DNA of 64,000 nt, taken from NCBI GenBank assembly GCA_965214635.1, contig OZ243964.1:1178001-1242000 (forward strand), written 5' to 3'. A model generated the notes under the pieces. The model searched no databases. It was not told where the DNA came from and saw only the letters and a list, made by a program, of their open reading frames with translations. The stretch's first letter is position 1, and each line of letters starts with the position of its first letter. This document shows, in pieces, positions 44,224 through 52,302 of this stretch. The position numbers and the translations under genes are program-made. This DNA is from Bin90 sp965214635 (lineage in GTDB: Bacteria; Chloroflexota; Dehalococcoidia; Lucifugimonadales; JADFKI01).

Positions 44224-45825
44224 TCACTCCCCGCACTTGGCAGCCTGCCACAGCGCCTCTTTGTCGTCTAGCGGCAGTGCTTTGAAATCTAGCCCCTGCC
44301 GTCGTGCGCTGCGTTCCATCGTGGCGAAGCGGTGATAAAAGCGCCTGTTTGCGCCGCACAGGGCGTCGTGGGCGTCCACGCCCATGCGGTCTGCTGTGCC
44401 CGCAAGCGCTGCGATGGCGTGGCTCAGCGCAAGATCCACAGCATCGGCTGATATGCCGTTCGCATTGTGCAGCGCACGCAGGTATGCGCTGATACCGTCA
44501 GCCCCGTCGTCGAGTGGGGGCAGGCGTTCCAGCTCGGCTTGCAGGTACGGGTGCGTGTGCGCTGCGAGCTGTCCGCTCGTGTGCATCGCGCCCCTAGCAT
44601 TCAGCGCCGCTTGGAATCGCTGTGCGAACCGCAGCGCCCCAAGCATGCCCGTCTGGTTGGCGCTGCTCAATTCCTCACTTACTTTCTCGCTCATTCTAGC
44701 GCTTATTTTCTCGATGGCGGCTGCGGTATCGCCGCTAGCATCGGGACATATTTCGAAAAAATTGCGGTATCGCTGGCGATTCCACCAGTCTAGGGCGGAT
44801 TCGGCGTCTATGTGCAGCCAGCGTGCGGCATTGACTGCGGAGAACAGCAGGTCGCCGAACTCGGCGCTGCGCTCATGCGGCGTGTATGCGGCGTGCAGCT
44901 CGGCAAGTTCCTCGTCCACCTTGCCCACCACATCGTCATACGCTAGCCAGTCGAACCCGAGTCGTGCGGCGCGCCGCTGCACCGCTTGGGCGTATGCCAG
45001 CGGCGGGAGGCTGTGCGGCACGCCGTCCAGCACCGATGCGTCTGCGGGCTTTTCGCTGCGCTTGATGGCGTCCCAGTTCGTCAGCACCTCGTCTGTGCTG
45101 TCGGCGCGCACATCCCCGAACACATGCGGATGCCGCCGCGTGAGCTTGGACACCAGCGCCCCGAACACATCGGCTGCGGTGTGTTCGCCCGCGTGTTCGC
45201 CCGCCTGCATCATCATCGCAAGCGCCGCCAGCGCAGCGCCCGCCGCCCCACACACGCTGCGCTCAGAGCCGCCCACGACCGGATGCACCGCTTGCATCAG
45301 GGCGTAGCAGCCCCGCTGAACGATAGGCGCAAATGCGGCGGCGTCCATCGTCCGCAGCGCACCCGTTTCGCCGAACATGTCTGCGGCGAGGGATTGCAGA
45401 TGCGTGAAATCCGTTATGTGCGATGTGGAGTATTGAGCATCCAGCCGCACATCGGATTCCAGCGCGGCGTAGATGCCCTCTCGCCGAGATGGGGCAGCGG
45501 CATTGGCGCAGCGCATCAGGTTAGCCGCCGCCGTCTGATACACATCCGCAAAAGTGAGCGCACTGACATCGCTGGCAAGCCGCATTTGGAACAGCACATT
45601 TATCAGCACATCGCCCGTCTCCTCGACGATTTTGCTGACATCGCGCTCTGCAAGGGCGTCCAGCAGTTCGTGGCACTCTTCGCGCAGCATCGCTTTCAGC
45701 GTGATGGGCGTCTGCTCCCTGTCCCATGGGCAGCCGTCCGATGCCAGCAGACGGTTTTGCACCTCCAACACAGCGGCGAATGTGGGCGGATACGGCGCAC
45801 CGTCCGATATTGGTGTATTCTGCAT
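44224..45825 (-). CDS. mazG: Double-length MazG nucleoside triphosphate pyrophosphohydrolase
   Basis: 533 residues from ATG 45825 (GAGGGA just upstream; ATG 45849 would add eight), twice the usual ~265. Module 1 has 'CPWDREQT' and intact Mg ligands (E50, E53, E69, D72). Module 2, ending 'RRHPHVFGDV' (about 230-239), aligns to it but has G/A at all four positions. Module 3 ('VDEELAEL', 'AEFGDLL') is intact (E306, E309, E322, D325). Module 4 ends with the normal MazG finish ('ANRRFYHRFATME') but keeps only E431. MazG hydrolyses non-canonical or excess NTPs to NMP and pyrophosphate. Active/inactive module pairing is inferred from my alignment by eye. Confidence 0.85.
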   Translation of the reverse strand: MQNTPISDGAPYPPTFAAVLEVQNRLLASDGCPWDREQTPITLKAMLREECHELLDALAERDVSKIVEETGDVLINVLFQMRLASDVSALTFADVYQTAAANLMRCANAAAPSRREGIYAALESDVRLDAQYSTSHITDFTHLQSLAADMFGETGALRTMDAAAFAPIVQRGCYALMQAVHPVVGGSERSVCGAAGAALAALAMMMQAGEHAGEHTAADVFGALVSKLTRRHPHVFGDVRADSTDEVLTNWDAIKRSEKPADASVLDGVPHSLPPLAYAQAVQRRAARLGFDWLAYDDVVGKVDEELAELHAAYTPHERSAEFGDLLFSAVNAARWLHIDAESALDWWNRQRYRNFFEICPDASGDTAAAIEKISARMSEKVSEELSSANQTGMLGALRFAQRFQAALNARGAMHTSGQLAAHTHPYLQAELERLPPLDDGADGISAYLRALHNANGISADAVDLALSHAIAALAGTADRMGVDAHDALCGANRRFYHRFATMERSARRQGLDFKALPLDDKEALWQAAKCGE

Positions 45826-46075
45826 CGTTCCCTCGCTCCAAACTTCCATCCCGTAATCCGATTTAGCGTACTTCGGCGTGCGTCAAGCACTCATAGATGT
45901 GGCTCTGCTGCACTTATGGCAGCTGTAAACAGAACGCCGAACCGCCAAAACACCGACGGTTGCACGCCATCTGTTTAAGGTCTTAAAACTTCCTGCGGCT
46001 AATGCTATCATTGATGCGCCACCGCTGGCACAGAGCCGTCTGGCGCCGACCTGCATTTCGTTTAGCGAGGCAAAT

Positions 46076-46369
46076 ATGAACATCGCAGTGTGCAAGGTAA
46101 CGCTCAGAATACCCGGTAACCGCGACCTGAAGGGCAAGCGGCGGGTGCTGGCGTCGCTGTGCAAGCGCACTAGCGCCCGTTACGGTGTGTCCGTCGCCGA
46201 GGTTGACCACAACGATGCGTGGCAGCTTGCCACGCTTGGCATCGCTTGCGTCAGCCGCAGCGCCCGCCACGCCGATGAGGTGATGAACAATGCGATCACC
46301 TACATCGAATTCTCGCGCGAGGACATCGTTGTAGTGGATGTGCAGCAAGAGACCCTCATCGGCTTTTGA
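46076..46369 (+). CDS. DUF503 family protein (YlxP-like)
   Basis: 97 residues, the full family length. 'CKVTLRIPGNRDLKGKRRVLASL' and 'VSVAEVDHNDAWQLATLGIACVS' match DUF503, a small ferredoxin-like fold often encoded beside ribosome-maturation genes. Function is not firmly known; RNA or ribosome association is assumed. Here it sits upstream of an MrfA-like helicase, 106 bases away. AGCGAGG precedes ATG 46076. Confidence 0.9.
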   Translation: MNIAVCKVTLRIPGNRDLKGKRRVLASLCKRTSARYGVSVAEVDHNDAWQLATLGIACVSRSARHADEVMNNAITYIEFSREDIVVVDVQQETLIGF

Positions 46370-46475
46370 GCCTATGGGTCTCGCACCCTGCGCAACCGCG
46401 ATCGCATTCACAATATCCCCTAGTCGGCTGCTTAAAGCTGGCGGCTGAAAATTAGCTGAAAGACTTGTTTCCCCG

Positions 46476-48764
46476 ATGGATGTGGACGGATTTTTGGGCG
46501 ACATACGGCGCGCGCCGTGGTATGTGGAGCAGATAGCGCACAGCGAACCTGTGCCACGCCGCGCTGCACAGTTTGGGGCGCTGGACAAGCCGCTGCCGCC
46601 CCCGTTGGCATCGGCGCTGGATGCCCTAAGCGTAACTGGTCTCTACACGCATCAGACCGACGCCGTCAACGCCTTGCGGCGAGGCAAGAATGTCATCGTG
46701 TCCACGGGCACAGCGAGCGGCAAGAGCCTGTGCTACAACCTCCCCGTCTTGGAGGCGCTGGCGCGGGATCGCGCTGCGAGCGCAATGTACATCTTCCCAA
46801 CGAAAGCCCTCGCACAAGACCAGCGCAAGGCATTGGAGCGGCTCATCCCGCGCGGTACTCGATTGCGTTGCGACATCTTTGATGGCGACACGCCTGCCCG
46901 TGAACGCACCGCCATCCGCCGCAGCGCCCGGCTGCTCATCACCAATCCGGACATGCTGCACATCGGCATTCTGCCGCATCACAGAAGCTGGTATGCGCGC
47001 CTTCGCACCCTTCGCTATGTGGTCATAGATGAGGCGCATGTGTATCGCGGCGTATTCGGCTCGCATGTGGCGAACATCATCCGTCGGCTGCGCCGCCTGT
47101 GCGACCGCTTTGGCGCAAAGCCGCAGTTTGTGCTGTGCTCTGCCACCATTGCCAACCCCGCCGAGCACGCTGAGCGGCTGGTCGGCTTGCCCTTTGATGT
47201 GGTGGACAGTGACGGTTCGCCATACGGCGGCAAAGACTTCCTGTTTTGGAACCCGCCGATGATAGACTTGGCGAACGGCAGCCGCCGCAGCACGAACACT
47301 GAGGCTGCGCGCCTGACATCCGAGCTGCTGCGCCGCAGCGTCCGCACTATGACATTCGTCCGCAGTAGGCGCGCGGCAGAGCTGCTGTATGTCTACACGC
47401 GCGACAACTTGCAGCTGTCGCACCCCGCCATTGCCAAGCGGCTCATGCCTTATCGCGCAAGCTACCTGCCCGAAGACCGCCGCGCCATCGAGCGCGACCT
47501 CGCCGAAGGACGGCTGCTCGGCGTTACCACCACGAACGCAATGGAGCTGGGAATAGACATCGGCGACCTAGACGCCACCATCCTCACCGGCTACCCCGGG
47601 AGCATCGCAAGCGCATGGCAGCAGGCGGGGCGCAGTGGGCGTAGCGGCGAGCGTTCGCTCAGCGTGCTTGTGGCGCAGGGCAACCCGCTCGACCAGTACC
47701 TGATGCGCCATCCGGATGCCTTTTTCGGCAAGCCGCACGAAAGCGCCCGCGTGTCTCCCGCAAACCCATACATCCTCAAGCCGCACTTGCTCTGCGCCGC
47801 ATACGAAGCACCGCTGGTTATGGATGACACCGCATACTTCGGCACGGAACTGCTGTGGCACGCCGACGAGCTTGTGGAAGACGAACTGCTGCATGCGCAG
47901 GGAAACCGCTGGCATATCACGCCCGAACTCGACTACCCCGCAGCAGAGGTCAACATACGCTCGGCGTCGGGACGCACATACGCCCTTGTGGAGCAGGACA
48001 GCGGCGTTATCCTAGAGAGCGTGGAGGAGATGTCCGCCTTCATGCAGCTCCACCCGGGCGGCGTCTACCTGCATCAGGGGCGGCAGTATCTGATAACCGA
48101 CCTAGACATCGAGTCCGCAACCGCCTATGCGGTGGAGACCGATGTGCCGTACTACACGCAGGCGCGCGACTATACCGACACACGGATATTGCGGGAGTTC
48201 AAGCGCAAGCACGCCGCCGCAACGCAGGTGCACCTAGGCGAGGTGGATGTGTCCACCAGCGTGATAGGCTTTACTCGCCGGGCGCACATCACCGACGAAT
48301 CGCTCGGCGAAGAGTATGTGGACCTGCCGCCGCAGCGATACGACACCATAGCCGTATGGTTCGATGTGCCGAAAGATACGCTGGACTACATCCGCAGGGA
48401 GCGTATGGACCTCATGGGCGGGCTGCACGCCGTAGAGCATGCGGCAATCGGCGTGCTGCCGCTGTTCGCAATGTGCGACCGTAACGACATCGGCGGCATA
48501 TCCACGCCGCTGCACCCCGACACTGGCAGACCGCAGATATTCGTACACGATGGCATCCCCGGCGGCGTGGGCATCACCGAGCACGGCTACGACATCATCG
48601 AAGAGTGGTGGGCTGCAACCCTGCAGGTCGTCGCCGAGTGTCCGTGCGAAAGCGGCTGTCCCGGCTGCATCCAATCCCCCAAGTGCGGCAACAACAACGA
48701 GCCACTCGACAAGCAGGTGGCGGTGCTCATTCTGCGAAGCATGCTGGGCGAACCCGCTCATTAG
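46476..48764 (+). CDS. DEAD/DEAH-box helicase with DUF1998 domain (MrfA/YprA-like)
   Basis: 762 residues. Helicase domain 1 has Q-type 'LYTHQTDAV', Walker A 'STGTASGKS' (about 75), 'FPTKALAQDQ', 'DEAH' and 'LCSATIANP'. Domain 2 has 'FVRSRRAAELL', 'TTNAMELGIDIG' and 'QQAGRSGRSG'. The C-terminal DUF1998 region ends with a four-cysteine metal site (CPCESGCPGCIQSPKC). This is the MrfA family, 3'-5' DNA helicases that act in repair of mitomycin-type lesions. No MrfB-like exonuclease gene is next to it. Confidence 0.92.
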   Translation: MDVDGFLGDIRRAPWYVEQIAHSEPVPRRAAQFGALDKPLPPPLASALDALSVTGLYTHQTDAVNALRRGKNVIVSTGTASGKSLCYNLPVLEALARDRAASAMYIFPTKALAQDQRKALERLIPRGTRLRCDIFDGDTPARERTAIRRSARLLITNPDMLHIGILPHHRSWYARLRTLRYVVIDEAHVYRGVFGSHVANIIRRLRRLCDRFGAKPQFVLCSATIANPAEHAERLVGLPFDVVDSDGSPYGGKDFLFWNPPMIDLANGSRRSTNTEAARLTSELLRRSVRTMTFVRSRRAAELLYVYTRDNLQLSHPAIAKRLMPYRASYLPEDRRAIERDLAEGRLLGVTTTNAMELGIDIGDLDATILTGYPGSIASAWQQAGRSGRSGERSLSVLVAQGNPLDQYLMRHPDAFFGKPHESARVSPANPYILKPHLLCAAYEAPLVMDDTAYFGTELLWHADELVEDELLHAQGNRWHITPELDYPAAEVNIRSASGRTYALVEQDSGVILESVEEMSAFMQLHPGGVYLHQGRQYLITDLDIESATAYAVETDVPYYTQARDYTDTRILREFKRKHAAATQVHLGEVDVSTSVIGFTRRAHITDESLGEEYVDLPPQRYDTIAVWFDVPKDTLDYIRRERMDLMGGLHAVEHAAIGVLPLFAMCDRNDIGGISTPLHPDTGRPQIFVHDGIPGGVGITEHGYDIIEEWWAATLQVVAECPCESGCPGCIQSPKCGNNNEPLDKQVAVLILRSMLGEPAH

Positions 48765-48917
48765 CGCAAGCCCAACCCTGTGGCTTCGTGAGCAGGCATC
48801 GGGCATGCGCCGCTGCAACCCGAAGCGTTGCGCCACACCTGACAAATGCGCAGGAATTATGTATCATTCTGATTGGACGACGATTTCCACACCTGACCAC
48901 TTCCAAAGGACGAGACG

Positions 48918-50204
48918 ATGGCAAGACGGCGCGTTGGGCATCATGTAACTCGACCCGGCAGGCAACACGGTGATGATGACATCACCTTCCCGGTAGCCAA
49001 AGACTTGCAGAAGCCGCCCGAATCGCTGCGGCGCGAGCAAGAGATTACCTTTTACTCCCGCGAGTTCCCGCTCGAGAGCTTCGCGCTAGAGCAGAGCGCG
49101 TCGGCGGGGTGGGCAGATGACATACGCCGCAACTTCGCCCCGGATGTCGCCGAGGTGTACGATGAGTTCCAAGAGGATATGCAGCCCGTGTTGGAGTGGA
49201 TTCGCTCCAGCGGCGACCTAGACCCCACGGCAGAGCCGACGGGCGAGAATGTGGGCGAGTCCATCAAGCAGAAGGCGCGCGAACTTGGCTACGGCGAAGT
49301 GGGCTTCACCCGCTTCGACCGCCGCTACCTCTATCAGATACGACGGCAGGGTGTGCGAACCGACCTGCCCCACGCCATATGCCTCGCCCTCGAGCAAGAC
49401 CACGCCGCAACCCAAACCATCCCCTCGCTCGAAGCCGAGCGCGCACAGGGCGACGCCTACAAGCGCCAAGCCGACCTCGCAGCGAATCTCGTTGACCACA
49501 TCCGCTCGCTTGGCTACCGCGCACAGGTTTCGGGCCCCACATGGCACTTCGGCCCGATGATACCGATGTTCGTTGAGGCGGGGCTTGGGCAGCTCGGGGT
49601 CAACGGACAGCTGCTGTCGCCTCACTTCGGCTCACGGGCGCGCCTGCAAATCATCATCACCAACGCTCGCATCACCTACGATAAGCCCGTGGACTATGGC
49701 ATCCCCAAGTTCTGCGAGATATGCCAAGTGTGCTTCATGCGCTGCCCGGGACGCGCCATACAGGGGCAACGCCTGTGGTATCGTGGCGTGGACAAAGCCA
49801 AGCTCATCTACAAGCGCTGCCGCCCGGTGATGGCGCGCTACTCCGGATGCGGCGTGTGCATGAAGGTATGCCCCATCCAAAAGTATGGGATGAAGCCCGT
49901 CATGGAGCACTACATCGAGACCGGCGATGTGCTCGGTAAGGGCACGGACAACCTCGAGGGCTACGAGCTTCCGGACAAGGGCTACTTCAGCGTGGGCAAG
50001 CTGCCGCGCTTCGACACCGAGTTCTTCAACATGCCGCTGGGTCGCGCCGAGGAAAACCTCATCGCCGAGTTCCAGAGCAACCTAGAAGCCGCCCTAGATG
50101 ATGACGAAAAAGACCGCCTCTGGCGCGACTATCGCGCGCGGCTCGAAGCCATTATGGACAACAAGACCACCGTCGTGGATATGGGGATGGATCTGGGCAT
50201 CTAG
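48918..50204 (+). CDS. Reductive-dehalogenase-like [4Fe-4S] protein without Tat signal
   Basis: 428 residues. Two ferredoxin-type clusters are encoded: CEICQVCFMRCPG (CxxCxxCxxxCP) and CGVCMKVCP preceded by a Cys (KRCRP) 10-12 residues upstream, the RdhA/QueG arrangement. The upstream domain has 'FVEAGLGQLGVNGQLLSPHFGSR', matching the corrinoid-side region of reductive dehalogenases ('AGLGELGRNG..I.PEFGPR'). There is no RRxFxK Tat signal, so a cytoplasmic enzyme is expected, unlike respiratory RdhA, and no RdhB anchor is adjacent. Reductive dehalogenation or a related cobalamin-dependent reduction is inferred. ATG 48918 follows AAAGGACGAG. Confidence 0.8.
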   Translation: MARRRVGHHVTRPGRQHGDDDITFPVAKDLQKPPESLRREQEITFYSREFPLESFALEQSASAGWADDIRRNFAPDVAEVYDEFQEDMQPVLEWIRSSGDLDPTAEPTGENVGESIKQKARELGYGEVGFTRFDRRYLYQIRRQGVRTDLPHAICLALEQDHAATQTIPSLEAERAQGDAYKRQADLAANLVDHIRSLGYRAQVSGPTWHFGPMIPMFVEAGLGQLGVNGQLLSPHFGSRARLQIIITNARITYDKPVDYGIPKFCEICQVCFMRCPGRAIQGQRLWYRGVDKAKLIYKRCRPVMARYSGCGVCMKVCPIQKYGMKPVMEHYIETGDVLGKGTDNLEGYELPDKGYFSVGKLPRFDTEFFNMPLGRAEENLIAEFQSNLEAALDDDEKDRLWRDYRARLEAIMDNKTTVVDMGMDLGI

Positions 50205-50569
50205 GCGGGCGCAGCAGGGTGTGCCTTGCTCGCGCCTATGGCGTGCGGCAAGACCACCAGCGGCACGATGGAGAATATGAGCGGCAGCCACCAGTCTCCC
50301 TTGATGGCGCCCGACGCTATCGATGCTGCGGTCGCCACATCAGCGACTATGTTCAGCGCTATCAGCGCCGTCGCCGCCATTGCTACGCTCCGAGATGGTG
50401 TGAGCACCAGCACCAGCAGCAGAATCGCTGTTAGTGGATGCACCACAAATGCAGCCCGCCACCAGATCTCGCCGGCATCCGCAAAGAGCGAAGTCCCCAA
50501 GAATATGAACGATATTATCAGTTGCACTACTACAAGGGCTATCACGATTCCATGCCTTACGGATTGCAT
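50201..50569 (-). CDS. Small four-helix membrane protein of unknown function
   Basis: 122 residues from ATG 50569, chosen because AAGGAGGTTGGTC directly precedes it; an upstream GTG at 50632 would add 21 residues. Four hydrophobic helices are predicted at about 7-30, 40-58, 63-85 and 90-112, with few charges. No family recognised. Its stop overlaps the stop of the RdhA-like gene inside one CTAG (50201-50204), so the two genes are convergent and share their ends. Confidence 0.7.
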   Translation of the reverse strand: MQSVRHGIVIALVVVQLIISFIFLGTSLFADAGEIWWRAAFVVHPLTAILLLVLVLTPSRSVAMAATALIALNIVADVATAASIASGAIKGDWWLPLIFSIVPLVVLPHAIGASKAHPAAPA

Positions 50570-50731
50570 GACCAACCTCCTTGTCTGTATTCTTGCTCCG
50601 ATAGCTCGTGTCTCCATCATAGCAAAAACCACAGTGCACTTGTATAGCTTGAGAGGTTAAAAACAAGCCATATTTTCCCCTTATGTACACGGCGTACGCG
50701 GCGCACCCAACCTTTTTTGCCTATGGGAGTG

Positions 50732-50759
50732 TTGACACTTGCGCTTGCGCCGTGATAAG
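50732..50759 (+). promoter_or_regulatory. Candidate promoter for the selenoprotein gene
   Basis: A perfect TTGACA (50732-50737), 16-base spacer and GATAAG (50754-50759). It leaves a leader of about 125 bases before ATG 50892; I see no known riboswitch in that leader. Confidence 0.45.
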
Positions 50760-50891
50760 GTGAGTGCAATTCGTTCGCGGCAACACCATAAGCACGGGTT
50801 TATTTACAGGCGTAAATGCTAGATGTAAACCACAGGTGATTTTACCGGTGTGCCGCTGAATCATAAGTAGTCATAATAGAGGAGGTTTGCG

Positions 50892-51179
50892 ATGGCTGGT
50901 GAAGGCAAGATGGACATTGAGATTATATACTGTGTGCCTTGACAGTATCACGGAGTTGCGGCCTGGATGGTCAACGAGTTCGTGGCGGTAGGCGGAAACG
51001 CAGTATCTATCGAGGTTAGGCCCGGCGTCTCTGGCGTCTTGCAGGTCTATGTGGACGGCGACAAGATCTATGACAAGCAGGAAGAGGATGGGCAGACGCC
51101 TCACCTCAACCGCGTCAAGGAGCTGAAAGCAATCGTCAAGGATCGGCTAGACGCCGTCCTTGCGGCAGCCGCAGACTAG
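50892..51179 (+). CDS. selW: SelW/Rdx-family selenoprotein (in-frame TGA read as selenocysteine)
   Basis: 95 residues from ATG 50892 to TAG 51179 with one in-frame TGA at 50940-50942 (codon 17). The start has GGAGG at 50881-50885, six bases upstream. Before the TGA the sequence reads DIEIIYCVP and after it QYHGVAAWMVNEF, which matches the Rdx/SelW family: strand, then a Cys-x-x-Cys/Sec redox motif, then an amphipathic helix with a conserved Trp. The rest ('VRPGVSGVLQVYVDGDKIYDK..EDG') also follows that family. The TGA thus falls exactly on the Cys/Sec position (CVPU). A hairpin of bacterial SECIS type lies 13 bases after the TGA. Without recoding only a 70-residue fragment from ATG 50967 would result, which lacks the redox motif and any ribosome site. 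Such proteins are thioredoxin-fold oxidoreductases. SelA, SelB, SelD and tRNA-Sec genes are not in this window. Confidence 0.88.
50955..50975 (+). promoter_or_regulatory. Putative bacterial SECIS element
   Basis: GTT (50955-50957) pairs with AAC (50973-50975) and GGCC (50960-50963) with GGTC (50969-50972, one G-U), with a two-base bulge and a five-base loop TGGAT. The loop begins 22 bases after the TGA and has G as its second base, within the ranges described for bacterial SECIS hairpins. It is inside the reading frame, as expected in bacteria. Confidence 0.65.
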
Positions 51180-51200
51180 AACGCTAAGCGCCCTCAAAAG

Positions 51201-51233
51201 AAAGCCCCGAGGCTGTAACGGCTTCGGGGCTTT
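51201..51233 (+). terminator. Rho-independent terminator after selW
   Basis: AAAGCCCCGA (51201-51210) pairs with TCGGGGCTTT (51224-51233), 13-base loop, followed by T. It ends the selW message 22 bases after its stop codon. Confidence 0.8.
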
Positions 51234-51365
51234 TGCTGTATAATGCGCCTGACATATACCCGACCCATGTGCACAACACTACCTTCTACCCACATCTAGC
51301 GACTACACGACGATGGGCAAGCGCCCAGCAGCGCACCGCCTATCACCCCTTCCTCGCCTTGCACA

Positions 51366-52187
51366 ATGAGCCAGTCTGAAGTTTGGAGCCGTTTCGACAG
51401 CGTGATGAGCGCCCCCGATGAGGACATCGACCTCGCGCGGGCGGCGCTGCTGATTGCCGCCACCGAGTATGCCGATCTCGACATCGAGCGCGAGCTGAAG
51501 CGGCTGGACGAACTCGCCGACGGCATCGCCCCGCGTATGGATGACGACAGCCCTCTCTATCAGGCGAACACCCTCAGCGTGTATCTGTTCGACGATCTGA
51601 AGTTCCGAGGCAACCACTCCAGCTACCACGACCCGCGCAACAGCTTTCTGAACGAGGTGATGCGGCGCAGGCTGGGCATACCCATCACGCTGTCGCTGCT
51701 GTACATAGAAGTTGGCAAGCGGCTTGGCGTCCCGATGCTGGGCATAGGCATGCCCGCCCACTTCATCGTGCGCCATCGCGACGAGCCGGATGTGTTCATC
51801 GACCCATATCACGGCGGCATCCTGCTGTCCGAAGCCGAGTGCGCCCAGCGCCTCACTCAGGCGACGCAAGGCTCACTGGCGTGGAACCCGGCGTACTTGC
51901 AGCCCGTGAGCAGCCGCGCCTTCATCACGCGAATGCTCCGCAACCTCAAGATGGCGCACCTGCAGCGGCGCAACTATCGGCGCGTGCTTGCCACCATAGA
52001 CCGCATCATCCTGTTGCAGCCTCAGGCGGAGGAACACCGCGACCGCGGCGTGGTGAACTATCGGCTCGGTAACTACGCAGCTGCCCTGCAAGACCTGCGC
52101 CAGTATATAGCCACTGCCACAGTCGTCCCCGACAACGAAACCGTGCGCCGGCTGATACGCCAAATAGAGGGCAAGCTCGGCGACTGA
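51366..52187 (+). CDS. SirB1-like transglutaminase-fold protein with TPR tail
   Basis: 273 residues. 'NSFLNEVMRRRLGIPITLSLLYIEVGKRLGVPMLGIGMPAHFIVRH' carries the SirB1/transglutaminase-like core, with the conserved His in 'PAHFIVR' and 'FIDPYHGG'. The last ~80 residues (RNYRRVLATIDRIILLQPQ, YRLGNYAAALQDLRQYI) form two tetratricopeptide repeats. The Cys expected in an active transglutaminase is not evident. Role unknown in most bacteria; protein-protein contact is likely. ATG 51366 has no strong Shine-Dalgarno. Confidence 0.85.
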   Translation: MSQSEVWSRFDSVMSAPDEDIDLARAALLIAATEYADLDIERELKRLDELADGIAPRMDDDSPLYQANTLSVYLFDDLKFRGNHSSYHDPRNSFLNEVMRRRLGIPITLSLLYIEVGKRLGVPMLGIGMPAHFIVRHRDEPDVFIDPYHGGILLSEAECAQRLTQATQGSLAWNPAYLQPVSSRAFITRMLRNLKMAHLQRRNYRRVLATIDRIILLQPQAEEHRDRGVVNYRLGNYAAALQDLRQYIATATVVPDNETVRRLIRQIEGKLGD

Positions 52188-52302
52188 GGAAGCGCCGGGA
52201 TGCGGTGATAAGCCCGCCGGTGTGATATTATTCGAGCGCGTAGCATATACGATGTGCGGCAGGCAAGGTATATGAGCATATGAGCAAAAGAGGTGCTTGA
52301 GA

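Noticed and set aside
46076..50204. Defence island around the MrfA-like helicase, MazG and Fic/methyltransferase genes
   Set aside because: The helicase, MazG and DUF503 are housekeeping families, and the methyltransferase and Fic genes are far away with other neighbours; there is no nuclease, toxin-antitoxin pair or CRISPR to support a defence locus.
50967..51179. A separate 70-residue protein starting at ATG 50967
   Set aside because: It has no ribosome site, begins in the middle of the Rdx helix and lacks the redox motif; it is the 3' part of the TGA-containing gene.
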